Shown here one piece after another: positions 1 to 6,870 of a DNA stretch of 11,762 nucleotides. The DNA is from CAZWZG01 sp964638245 (GTDB taxonomy: Bacteria; Pseudomonadota; Alphaproteobacteria; Rhodobacterales; Rhodobacteraceae). The translations under genes and the position numbers were made by a program. Each line of letters starts with the position of its first letter. The first letter of the stretch is position 1. Below the pieces are notes generated by a model. The model was given only the letters and a program-made list of their open reading frames with translations, was not told where the DNA came from and searched no databases. The stretch is from NCBI GenBank assembly GCA_964638245.1, contig CAZWZG010000094.1:1-11762 (forward strand). Direction: 5' to 3'.

Positions 1-51
1 CGGCAATCTGGCCGACGAGAGCAAGAAAACCAGATGCGGGGGGCGGAATGA
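1..51 (+). CDS. possible 3' end of an upstream gene (partial)
   Basis: The frame beginning at base 1 is open to a TGA at 49-51, which overlaps the ATG of the next gene as ATGA. This is the same junction type seen between the next two genes, so it may be the last 16 codons of an upstream operon member (ending MRGAE). The visible residues are too few and too generic to name a family. The other two forward frames are also open from base 1, one to a TAG at 56-58 and one running straight into the next gene, so the choice of frame is weak. Confidence 0.2.
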   Translation, partial: RQSGRREQENQMRGAE

Positions 52-1382
52 CGTATAGTACGATCAGCCGCATGCCAAAGCCGGATAGTCGCGCGCCGCT
101 CGCGCTTTGGGTTTTGGACGGCGCGTTAGACAGGCTGATCCGAACGGGAACGCTCGAAGTTCGTTTGCCCGATGGCGAGACCAGGCGTTACGGCACGGGA
201 ACTCCCGCGATTGGGGTCGCCATCCACGATTGGCCGACGCTCCGTCGGATCGCGGTCCATCCGGATCTTGCTCTGGGTGAATCGTGGATGGAGGGCGGAC
301 TGACGGTCGAAAAGGGTGACCTATTCGGCCTCATTGCCCTTTGTCTGGAAAATTACCAGAACGCCCGCGTGCCTTGGCTCTGGCGGGTCCGCGACCGGCT
401 TCGGATGGCGCTAAGGCGCTTGACAATGCACAATCCTGTTCCGCGTTCGCGACGGAATGTCGCCCATCACTACGATCTGGGCGACGACCTCTATGACCTC
501 TTTCTCGATGCCGAACGGCAGTATTCCTGCGCCTATTTCAAGACCCCGGAAGACAGTCTCGAGGACGCGCAAGTTCACAAGATGCGCCATATCGCGTCCA
601 AGCTGCGCGTGCTGCCGGGGCACAAGGTACTGGACATCGGTTCCGGCTGGGGCGGTTTGGGGATGTATCTTGCCCGTGTGTCCGACGCGCGGGTGACTGG
701 GGTCACGCTGTCGGTGGATCAGCAGAAATACGCCACCGATCGGGCGCAGCGCGATGGGTTGCAAGACCGGGTCCGCTTTGATCTGCGCGATTTTCGCCAC
801 CAGGCGGGCCGCTTTGACCGCATCGTGTCGGTCGGCATGTTCGAGCATGTCGGTGTCGGGCACTACGGCGCGTATTTCGCCAAGCTCGCGGAACTGCTCG
901 ATACGGATGGCGTGGCGCTGGTGCATACGATCGGCAGCGCTCGCCCGCCGCGTGCGCCTGACCCGTGGCTCTCCAAGTACATCTTTCCCGGAGGCTATGT
1001 TCCGTCGCTCTCGGAAATCGTTCCGGAGGTTGAACGGGCGGGGCTCATCATCGCGGATATCGAAGTGCTCCGCCTTCACTATGCCGAAACGCTGAAAGCC
1101 TGGCGGGACCGCTTCATGGCGCGGCGGGACGAGGCGGCGGCGATTTATGACGAACGCTTCTGCCGGATGTGGGAGTTCTACCTTGCGTCCTGTGAGGCCG
1201 GTTTTCGTCATAACCATCTGGTTGTGTTTCAACTACAGCTTGCACACCGATTGGATGCCGTGCCAACGACGCGGAACTACGTTGAGGCATCGAAACAACA
1301 TCTCCCTGATCTGCGCGGCAACGAGGATGCGGATATCGTGGAGCGAGGAGCAGGCAGAAAAAGCAAAGCCGCCGCCGAATGA
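48..1382 (+). CDS. cfa: cyclopropane-fatty-acyl-phospholipid synthase
   Basis: Class I SAM-dependent methyltransferase that adds a methylene bridge across cis double bonds of membrane phospholipid acyl chains, at the inner membrane face. The 444-residue product has an N-terminal domain (about 15-130), then the CFA core: HYDLG at 141-145, YSCAYF at 159-164 (the Cys matches the conserved active-site cysteine), the SAM loop VLDIGSGWGG at 194-203, MFEHVG at 264-269 (conserved Glu266), HTIGS at 293-297 and the YIFPGGY signature at 311-317. The length is slightly above the E. coli enzyme because of the N-terminus and a Lys/Ala-rich tail. A GGGGGGCGGA purine stretch precedes the ATG; Met9 is an alternative start. 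The stop overlaps the next ATG, so the two genes are probably translated together. Family assignment is very secure; the exact modified lipid is not known. Confidence 0.95.
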   Translation: MTYSTISRMPKPDSRAPLALWVLDGALDRLIRTGTLEVRLPDGETRRYGTGTPAIGVAIHDWPTLRRIAVHPDLALGESWMEGGLTVEKGDLFGLIALCLENYQNARVPWLWRVRDRLRMALRRLTMHNPVPRSRRNVAHHYDLGDDLYDLFLDAERQYSCAYFKTPEDSLEDAQVHKMRHIASKLRVLPGHKVLDIGSGWGGLGMYLARVSDARVTGVTLSVDQQKYATDRAQRDGLQDRVRFDLRDFRHQAGRFDRIVSVGMFEHVGVGHYGAYFAKLAELLDTDGVALVHTIGSARPPRAPDPWLSKYIFPGGYVPSLSEIVPEVERAGLIIADIEVLRLHYAETLKAWRDRFMARRDEAAAIYDERFCRMWEFYLASCEAGFRHNHLVVFQLQLAHRLDAVPTTRNYVEASKQHLPDLRGNEDADIVERGAGRKSKAAAE

Positions 1383-2284
1383 CGCTCCGAAAAACCTCTC
1401 TGATTGTCCTGGTCATGTTTCTCTGGGCGGCCTGCTTCCCGCTCATCGTCGCGGGTTTTGCGTATGCGCCACACCTGACCTTCGCAGCATTGCGCGCGTT
1501 TCTCGCCGGATCGGCGCTCGTGGCTCTCGGGATGATACTTGGCCGGTCCTGGCCGCGCGGCATGCGGGTATGGCTCGTGATCTTCGGTATTGGCCTAGGG
1601 GCGACCTCGCTTGGATTTCTCGGTATGTTCATGGCGTCCGAATTCATCTTGCCCGGCCTTGCCACGGTGCTGGCCAACGCACAGCCGCTGATGGCCGCGG
1701 CACTAGCGATCGTGGTACTTGGTGAGCGGTTGGGCGGGCGCGGCAAGGCGGGCCTTGCGCTGGGATTTATCGGCATCCTGCTGATTGCAGCGCCACAGTA
1801 TCAGGCGCCGGCGGGTAACACTTTCGCGCTTGGCGCCTCTTATATCCTCTTGGCTGCCGTGGGCATCACGATCAGCAATGTGCTGATCCGCGCGCTTGCA
1901 GAGCGTGCTGATACCTTGATGGCAATGGGAAGCCAGATGCTGATCGGTGGGATCCCACTCCTGGTAGGAGCGTTTCTGTTCGAAGATCCAATGTCCGTTA
2001 CGTTCTCACCTCAGTTCCTTGTAATCCTGCTTGCGATCAGTTTCTTCGGCACATCGCTTGCCTATTGGCTTTGGAGTGAGATTCTTCGAACAACTGAGCT
2101 CAGCCGCGCCAACGCCTTTGCGTTTCTCGTACCTGGCTTCGGGCTCGCCATGGGCGTGGCCTTTTTTGGAGAAACCATCGGGCTTCTGACGGGTCTGGGC
2201 ATTCTTGTAACGCTCGTCGGCGTTGCCATGACCAATATGGATCGCCCCAAATCCGCCCAAACGACTGATGCCTCTGCGCATTGA
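1379..2284 (+). CDS. EamA/DMT-superfamily transporter
   Basis: Inner-membrane carrier of the drug/metabolite transporter superfamily. The 301 residues form about ten hydrophobic segments in two repeated EamA units (roughly 8-138 and 150-286), the family's usual size and shape. Typical features are the N-terminal FLWAACFP segment near residues 14-21, PHLTFAALRAFLAG in helix 2 and the LANAQPLMAA...VLGERL run that ends the first half. The substrate cannot be read from the sequence; relatives export amino acids, metabolites or drugs. The ATG lies inside the cfa stop (ATGA, 1379-1382), so the gene has no independent leader and depends on translation of cfa. No clear terminator hairpin follows. Confidence 0.9.
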   Translation: MTLRKTSLIVLVMFLWAACFPLIVAGFAYAPHLTFAALRAFLAGSALVALGMILGRSWPRGMRVWLVIFGIGLGATSLGFLGMFMASEFILPGLATVLANAQPLMAAALAIVVLGERLGGRGKAGLALGFIGILLIAAPQYQAPAGNTFALGASYILLAAVGITISNVLIRALAERADTLMAMGSQMLIGGIPLLVGAFLFEDPMSVTFSPQFLVILLAISFFGTSLAYWLWSEILRTTELSRANAFAFLVPGFGLAMGVAFFGETIGLLTGLGILVTLVGVAMTNMDRPKSAQTTDASAH

Positions 2285-2320
2285 TTCGCCGCAGCCAACC
2301 AGCTGACCACGTGTAATGCC

Positions 2321-2341
2321 TCAGACCATTGAGCGTCTTTC
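2321..2341 (+). repeat. left copy of a 20/21-base direct repeat
   Basis: TCAGACCATTGAGCGTCTTT plus a final C. It matches 10636-10655 in the same orientation with one extra G as the only difference. It lies in the 104-base gap between the exporter gene and the DUF5676 gene. Flanking bases do not match between the two copies. Its function is unknown; it could be an attachment site or a recombination scar. Confidence 0.6.
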
Positions 2342-2388
2342 TCAGTAAGCGCCAGTCATCGCACTGCGTGAGAAAAGGAGGCTCTGAC

Positions 2389-2673
2389 ATGACCATCTCT
2401 AGCGAAACACCCCGCGCTGCGCGCATTCCAATCCAGGCCCTGGGATGGAGCCTGGGTATTTTCTTCGCGATCACCTACACGATCTGCGTCGTCTTCGACT
2501 TGGCTTTTCCGGGCCAGAGCATGACCGACCTCTGGAACCCGCTGCTGCCATGGGTCGATGGCATCAGCCCGGGAGGTTACGCCCTCGGCGTCGCCGAAAC
2601 CCTGCTTTACGGATGGTTCGTCGCGCTAATCTTCGGCCCGCTGTTCAACTTCTTTGCAGAGCGGAGCACGTGA
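2389..2673 (+). CDS. DUF5676 family membrane protein
   Basis: A 94-residue protein with two predicted membrane helices: about 17-37 (SLGIFFAITYTICVVFDLAF) and about 64-88 (ALGVAETLLYGWFVALIFGP), ending in the FNFF motif near the C-terminus. The pattern (helix with TYTICV, Trp-containing loop with a Gly-Ile pair, second helix with ETLLYGW, terminal N-F) fits DUF5676, small proteins of unknown function often found beside heavy-metal efflux genes. The ATG at 2389 is chosen because AAAAGGAGG lies 7 bases upstream; the frame is open further upstream to 2329 but without a ribosome site. It probably opens the run of small metal-related genes. Confidence 0.75.
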   Translation: MTISSETPRAARIPIQALGWSLGIFFAITYTICVVFDLAFPGQSMTDLWNPLLPWVDGISPGGYALGVAETLLYGWFVALIFGPLFNFFAERST

Positions 2674-2783
2674 TCGGTGTGTTGAGCATGACAATCGGCG
2701 GATAAGGCGAGCCACGCTGGAACCAGTCGTTCCTCCGGCCCCCCGCCCGCGCAACCTCGACATGTCGCGATACACGCTCGCCG

Positions 2784-2802
2784 ATGATCCCATGTTGATC
2801 AT
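2784..2802. promoter_or_regulatory. short inverted repeat upstream of the CBS gene
   Basis: ATGATC at 2784-2789 and GATCAT at 2797-2802 form perfect 6-base arms around 7 bases, 42 bases before the CBS-BON start codon. The position suits an operator, but arms this short can occur by chance and no known regulator consensus was matched. Confidence 0.2.
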
Positions 2803-2844
2803 TGGGGCGTGGAGGAAACCGACCAACAAAAAGGACGCAGTACC

Positions 2845-3537
2845 ATGAAAGCAAAGGACATCATGAAGACCGCTGTTGTCTCTATACGCGACGACGGAAC
2901 GGTTGGGCAGGCCGTCAATTTGATGCTGGAAAATCACATCAGCGCACTTCCGGTTCTCGACAGCGACAACAGGCTCGTCGGCCTCATCAGCGAGGGAGAC
3001 CTCATCCGAAGACTGCGCGACGGCGGAGCAGAGCGGCGCTCGTGGTGGCTGGAGATGTTTTCCGGCGAAGGCGACGCGCGGGATTATGTGAAGGCACGCA
3101 GCCATCGCGTTGCTGACGTTATGACCCGTGATCTCGTCACGGTTGATGAAGGTACACCGCTTAGCGAGATTGCCAGAACGCTCGAAACCCGCCGTATCAA
3201 ACGCGTCCCGGTCCTTCGGGACGAAAGGATCGTCGGAATTGTATCCCGCGCTGACCTCGTGCGCGCATTGGCCCAATCGACGGACGGAAAGCTGCCGTCA
3301 CCCGCTCCCGAGGACGAGCCGCTGCGTAAATCGGTCGAGGCCGCGATCGCCGAGGTCCCCGGCGCATCGGTCAATCTGATCAACCTTATGGTAGAGAACG
3401 GCAACGTTTCCATCTGGGGCATTGCCGACAGCGATTTCGTTGATAACGCAATCCGGGTCGCTGCTGAAAATGTCGATGGTGTGCGTTCAGTTGACGTCCG
3501 CATGGGTCGACTACCAGCATGGGCCTACGGGATTTGA
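2845..3537 (+). CDS. CBS-CBS-BON domain protein
   Basis: A 230-residue soluble protein with three modules: CBS 1 (about 5-58, ending GLISEGDLIRRL), CBS 2 (about 90-143, DVMTRDLVTV to GIVSRADLVRAL) and a C-terminal BON domain (about 160-222, LRKSVEAAIAEVPG...VSIWGIADSDF). CBS pairs usually bind adenine nucleotides and act as energy or ligand sensors; BON domains often bind membranes or other envelope proteins. The combination is a known architecture in proteobacteria, without a firmly assigned role. The ATG at 2845 is preferred over 2809 because CBS 1 begins right after it and AAGGA sits about 10 bases upstream. Acidic and Ser/Pro residues (147-160) link CBS 2 to BON. Its place among metal genes suggests a stress or redox link, which is inference. 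Confidence 0.9.
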   Translation: MKAKDIMKTAVVSIRDDGTVGQAVNLMLENHISALPVLDSDNRLVGLISEGDLIRRLRDGGAERRSWWLEMFSGEGDARDYVKARSHRVADVMTRDLVTVDEGTPLSEIARTLETRRIKRVPVLRDERIVGIVSRADLVRALAQSTDGKLPSPAPEDEPLRKSVEAAIAEVPGASVNLINLMVENGNVSIWGIADSDFVDNAIRVAAENVDGVRSVDVRMGRLPAWAYGI

Positions 3538-3876
3538 GGATGGTGGCGACCGCAACCTGAATTTCCGCGGATGCTTTTATCAATCGGATCAGGATCAAGG
3601 ACATCGGGAAGGAATTTGACATGGATCATAGTTCCGAAGTGAGCGGCTGCGCTAGGCTTCCTGCAAAGGCGGGTGCTTCAGTCAATAAGCTATGGGCCGA
3701 AGGCACCGGGAACGCTTTTGCCCAAGCGGCCTTTTATTCCGGCGCTGGCCTCTGTTCTTGAGTGTGGAAAGTAAGAGGTCTCGCACCTTGGCCACCAGTG
3801 GCTCGGGCCTTGCTCTGATAAGCGATGGGTCAGTTGAGATAAAGGACGAAGCGGTCAATCGAAAGGAGACTGACTA
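3538..3876. other. 339-base stretch with only weak coding signal
   Basis: Between the CBS-BON gene and the 33-residue membrane protein gene no confident gene was found. It holds one short open frame with a plausible ribosome site (3621-3761, listed separately). A second open frame (3692-3877) whose TAA overlaps the next ATG gives an Arg/Ser-rich product with no recognisable features. A decayed gene is possible. Confidence 0.5.
3621..3761 (+). CDS. hypothetical 46-residue protein
   Basis: ATG at 3621 is preceded by GGGAAGGA with 7 bases between, a good ribosome site. The product begins MDHSSEVSGCARLP, has two cysteines, and ends AAFYSGAGLCS; no signal peptide or membrane helix is visible. The frame stays open upstream of the ATG to a TGA at 3558-3560, so it may be a fragment of an older, longer gene. 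The family is not recognised. The His/Cys content is only mildly suggestive of metal binding. Confidence 0.3.
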   Translation: MDHSSEVSGCARLPAKAGASVNKLWAEGTGNAFAQAAFYSGAGLCS

Positions 3877-3978
3877 ATGGGTGGTTTTGGAATGGGTTTT
3901 GGCGCGATCTGGATGATCCTCGTCCTGATCGTCGTGGTTCTCGCGATTGCCGCGCTGATAAAATACCTCAGAAATTGA
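3877..3978 (+). CDS. 33-residue single-helix membrane protein
   Basis: A microprotein starting MGGFGMGFGAIWM, then one uninterrupted hydrophobic helix (about 10-28, with ILVLIVVVLAIAAL) and a short basic end (KYLRN). This gives an N-out/C-in single-pass topology by the positive-inside rule. The start is strongly supported: AAGGAG at 3863-3868 lies 8 bases before the ATG. Its stop is 71 bases before the cytochrome gene, so the two are probably co-transcribed. Short Gly/Met/Phe-rich leaders followed by one helix are common among small proteins in copper and heavy-metal clusters, but no named family was recognised. It may be a subunit or stabiliser of a membrane complex. Confidence 0.65.
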   Translation: MGGFGMGFGAIWMILVLIVVVLAIAALIKYLRN

Positions 3979-4049
3979 AAGGCCAAGACATGGGAGACGC
4001 GAGAGACGGCAGGACGACCATCAAGAGACAGATAAGAAGGAGAAGTCAG

Positions 4050-4574
4050 ATGAACCGGAAAACGCTTCTTGCAAACTTGTTGTTCCCCGTTGTCCTTGCT
4101 TTGCGCGTTCAAGGCCAAGAGGCGGGGCAAGACAGAGCCCCGATGGTGGGAAGCGGGCTTTTGTTGCCGAGTTTCGACGCCGCGCTGGGGCGTGAGTTGT
4201 TTGCATCGAAAGGTTGCGTGGTTTGTCATTCCGTCAATGGCATCGGCGGAGAGGATGCGCAGCCTTTTGCGGCGGAATACATGGAAGAGGTGATGAACCC
4301 CTTCGAGTTTGCAGCGCGTATGTGGCGCGGCGCCCCGTTCATGATCGAGCTTCAGGAGGAGGAGCTGGGTGCTCAGATCGACCTGACTGGCGAGAAACTC
4401 GCAGCGATCATCGCCTTTGTGCACGACGCTGAAGAGCAGGCGCGTTTCAGTGAGGAAGACATTCCCCATGAAATCGAAGAGCTTATGGCGGGCCACGATG
4501 ACGATGAGGAAGATGATGGTCACTCAGAGGAGGAGGAGGACGATGACGACGAAGACGCCGATCATTCCGAATGA
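4050..4574 (+). CDS. secreted c-type cytochrome with acidic tail
   Basis: A 174-residue periplasmic monohaem cytochrome c. A Sec signal peptide (1-22, basic MNRK then hydrophobic, likely cut after VQG) leads to a class I domain. CVVCH at 56-60 attaches haem, and Met98 in GAPFM is the probable distal ligand; the domain ends near LAAIIAFVHD. The C-terminus (149-174) is nearly all Asp/Glu with three His, unlike ordinary small cytochromes, and could bind metal ions or dock a basic partner. The ATG at 4050 is chosen because GAAGGAGAA lies about 8 bases upstream and it begins the signal peptide; the in-frame upstream extension to 3975 is basic and would spoil the signal. The electron partner is unknown; the ferric-reductase-like protein at 6871 is a candidate by proximity only. 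Confidence 0.9.
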   Translation: MNRKTLLANLLFPVVLALRVQGQEAGQDRAPMVGSGLLLPSFDAALGRELFASKGCVVCHSVNGIGGEDAQPFAAEYMEEVMNPFEFAARMWRGAPFMIELQEEELGAQIDLTGEKLAAIIAFVHDAEEQARFSEEDIPHEIEELMAGHDDDEEDDGHSEEEEDDDDEDADHSE

Positions 4575-4661
4575 CGGATCGGGGCCTAAATCCTTGACTT
4601 AAGCTGTAATGATTGCCACCGCGAAGCGTCTCCTCTGTGAACCTTGAAAATGGAGGCACTC

Positions 4662-4835
4662 ATGAACGATGAAACAGCCACCCCGGCTCAGCAAGTCATC
4701 GTAAGCACAAGATCGGGATGTTGCTGCAGCGGATCGGCACGTCCTGCGCAGCACACGGATCACCAGTCCGGTGCTGCTGCAAAGCGATCTGAAGGACCTG
4801 AAAAAAGCGGTAGCGAATGTTGCAGCCGCGCCTGA
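4662..4835 (+). CDS. 57-residue cysteine-rich peptide
   Basis: A small soluble peptide with Cys20-Cys21-Cys22 and Cys53-Cys54, plus His31 and His34, in an otherwise polar, low-complexity chain. GGAGG at 4652-4656 with a 5-base spacer supports the ATG at 4662; an in-frame ATG at 4644 lacks such a site. Cysteine spacing of this kind suggests a thiolate metal ligand, for example a metallothionein-like buffer. It also resembles the Cys/His-rich leaders found at the N-terminus of some copper P-type ATPases, so it could be a remnant of one. No ATPase follows: the sequence after its stop to 4989 shows nothing recognisable. The family is not recognised. Confidence 0.5.
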   Translation: MNDETATPAQQVIVSTRSGCCCSGSARPAQHTDHQSGAAAKRSEGPEKSGSECCSRA

Positions 4836-4989
4836 AGCGCAATGTCGATCGTGCGCCGCGCGCATAAGGGCAGAGGCCCTCCTGCCGATCCGATAACGGC
4901 CCAAAGCGGTGCCTGACCGACCAAATCCCGAATGGGGACTTGGATATCGTACCGTGGCAATCTCAATTGTCACCTGGAGAAATTTAGAA

Positions 4990-5250
4990 ATGGAAACACA
5001 CGAACATCAGGGCAAACCTGAACAGGAGCCGACGCCTGCAGTGCCCTTCTGGAAAACACGTGCCGGTATTTATCTGATTGCGGCGCTGGCTCTAGGCGGT
5101 CTGCTTCTCGGCTACGAGTACCGAGAGTTCATCTTTGCAACGAACCTGCTTCTCTGGCTTCCCTTGCTGCTTTGCGTCGGGATGCACTTCTTCATGCATG
5201 GTGGCCATGGTGGCCATGGTGGCGGTGGATCGGGGAACGACAAGTCCTGA
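4990..5250 (+). CDS. DUF2933 domain protein with His/Gly tail
   Basis: An 86-residue inner-membrane protein with a charged, His-containing N-terminus (METHEHQGKPEQEP) and two helices (about 25-43 and 52-69). It ends in MHFFMHGGHGGHGGGG, the hallmark of DUF2933 proteins found beside copper resistance genes. The Met/His-rich C-terminus could hold Cu(I) or Cu(II) near the membrane; this is inference, since the family has no established biochemistry. The ATG at 4990 is preferred because CTGGAG lies 10 bases upstream and the in-frame extension back to 4909 has no such site. The tail is encoded by a short tandem GGTGGCCAT repeat (around 5200-5222). Confidence 0.85.
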   Translation: METHEHQGKPEQEPTPAVPFWKTRAGIYLIAALALGGLLLGYEYREFIFATNLLLWLPLLLCVGMHFFMHGGHGGHGGGGSGNDKS

Positions 5251-5375
5251 ACGACCGGCAAAGGGCTAGACGGGTCTCGATCCCTGGACAACGCCGAGCA
5301 ATGACGGCGCCCTGATCCGGGCGGCGGACGGGACAATCGGGTGGCGCGATGCGGGTATTGGGGCGGCTCCGGGTC

Positions 5376-5390
5376 TCAGCACAGTGCTGA
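5376..5390. promoter_or_regulatory. 15-base inverted repeat, candidate operator
   Basis: TCAGCAC-A-GTGCTGA is a perfect dyad with 7-base arms around one base. It lies in the 258-base gap between the DUF2933 and permease genes, about 118 bases before the permease ATG. The form suits a dimeric repressor site, but no known consensus was matched and the cognate regulator is not in the window. Confidence 0.35.
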
Positions 5391-5508
5391 CTACCTTGAT
5401 CCGGAGCAGGCGCTGGGCGGTCTGCGTCGCCACTTGGCAGGCGGAGCGGCGATACACACGAACGCTTGGCAACGGCCAAATTAAGAAACGGGAAAGACGG
5501 GGCAAATC

Positions 5509-6831
5509 ATGAATCACGAGCACGGCCACGGCGGCGACGGCTACAAGAAGAACTCCATTTCGTTGGGCGGCGCGGTTGCCATGGGCACGGGCGTGATGAT
5601 CGGGGCAGGGATCTTTGCCCTGACCGGGCAGATCGCCGAACTGGCCGGGCCGCTCTTTCCCATTGCCTTCATCATCGGTGCGATCGTGACCGGGTTCAGC
5701 TCCTACAGCTACATCAAGATGTCCAACACCTGGCCCTCGGCAGGGGGCATCGGGATGATCCTGCAAAAATGCTACGGACCGGGAGGCATAGCGGCGGGGG
5801 CGGCGCTGCTGATGGCGCTCAGCATGGTGATTGCCGAAAGCCTTGTTGCGCGGACATTTGCCACCTATCTCTTGCGTCCGTTCGATATCGAAGGCGGGCC
5901 GCTCGTGCCCATCTTGGCTGTCGGGGTGATCCTGTTTGCCTTCCTCGTGAATATTGCGGGCAACCGGTCCATCGGGCTGTTCTCGATGATCATGGCCGCG
6001 ATCAAGATCGGTGGTATCGCGCTCTTCGGTATCGCGGCCCTTTGGTCGAGCGGGTTTGGCTTTGCCGCCGCGACGCAAGACGCTGGCGACTTTGGCGCGA
6101 TGGGTTTCGTGGCCTCGGTCGCGCTTGCCATCCTTGCATTCAAGGGGTTCACAACGATTACCAACAGCGGGGCCGAGGTCACTGATCCCAACCGCAATGT
6201 GGGGCGCGCGATCATCATTTCGATTGCGCTGTGTGTCGTCGTCTATCTGCTTGTGGCTTTCGGTGTCGGCTCCAGCCTGACCATCGATCAGATCATCTCC
6301 GCCAAGGACTATTCGCTGGCCGAGGCGGCGGAACCGGCATTGGGACAGGTCGGCTTCCTGCTGACGGTCCTCCTGGCCGTTGTGGCGACGGCCTCGGCCG
6401 TGCTGGCAAGTGTGTTTGCCGTCTCGCGGATGCTGGCGATGCTGACGGATATGAAGATGATCCCGCACAGCCATTTCGGCATGTCCGGTCCGATCCAGCG
6501 GCATACGCTGGTTTACACCGTGTTGATCGCATCCTTCCTTGCTGTGTTTTTCGATCTGAGCCGCATCGCGTCGCTGGGTGCGTTCTTCTATCTGACGATG
6601 GATATGGCCGTGCATTGGGGTGTCTGGCGCTACCGCAGGGCAGAGACCGGTGCCTCGGGGGCCGTCATTCTTGCAGCACTCGGATTTGATGCAATCGTTC
6701 TGGTCGCTTTCACTGCCATGAAGCTGCAAAGCGATCCCGCGATTGTTATTTATGCCCTAACCGCAATCCTGATAGTCTTCATCTTTGAAAGACTGTATTT
6801 GCGTGCGTGGATTGCAGAAGCCGCCGAGTGA
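5509..6831 (+). CDS. APC-family permease with His-rich N-terminus
   Basis: A 440-residue integral membrane transporter of the amino acid-polyamine-organocation superfamily with about twelve hydrophobic segments. The helix 1 signature GTGVMIGAGIFALTG lies at 26-40, with conserved features such as SNTWPSAGG, FKGFTTITNSGAEV and the VASVFAVSRMLAM-type stretch late in the protein. The length is normal for the family. The N-terminus, MNHEHGHGGDGYKKN, is unusual: three His in seven residues before helix 1 look like a metal-binding handle. Substrate unknown. It starts at the only Met before helix 1, with a weak GACGGGG ribosome site. The ferric-reductase-like gene follows after 39 bases, suggesting one transcript. 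Confidence 0.9.
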   Translation: MNHEHGHGGDGYKKNSISLGGAVAMGTGVMIGAGIFALTGQIAELAGPLFPIAFIIGAIVTGFSSYSYIKMSNTWPSAGGIGMILQKCYGPGGIAAGAALLMALSMVIAESLVARTFATYLLRPFDIEGGPLVPILAVGVILFAFLVNIAGNRSIGLFSMIMAAIKIGGIALFGIAALWSSGFGFAAATQDAGDFGAMGFVASVALAILAFKGFTTITNSGAEVTDPNRNVGRAIIISIALCVVVYLLVAFGVGSSLTIDQIISAKDYSLAEAAEPALGQVGFLLTVLLAVVATASAVLASVFAVSRMLAMLTDMKMIPHSHFGMSGPIQRHTLVYTVLIASFLAVFFDLSRIASLGAFFYLTMDMAVHWGVWRYRRAETGASGAVILAALGFDAIVLVAFTAMKLQSDPAIVIYALTAILIVFIFERLYLRAWIAEAAE

Positions 6832-6870
6832 TGCCTGCATCCGGCAAAGAAAGACAGAGGGCCTGAACCG

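Noticed and set aside
411..1232. 273-codon open frame on the minus strand inside cfa
   Set aside because: It lies wholly opposite a secure cfa gene; the product is Arg/His/Pro-rich without domain motifs, as expected of an antisense shadow in high-GC DNA.
4641..4656. ACCTTGAAAATGGAGG as a CueR-like half dyad
   Set aside because: The arms match the MerR-family copper dyad only partly, the spacing is wrong, and the right arm is the ribosome site of the Cys-rich peptide gene.
5266..6729. 487-codon open frame on the minus strand across the permease
   Set aside because: It is antisense to a clear APC permease, very rich in Arg, His, Asp and Gln, with no hydrophobic core or motif.
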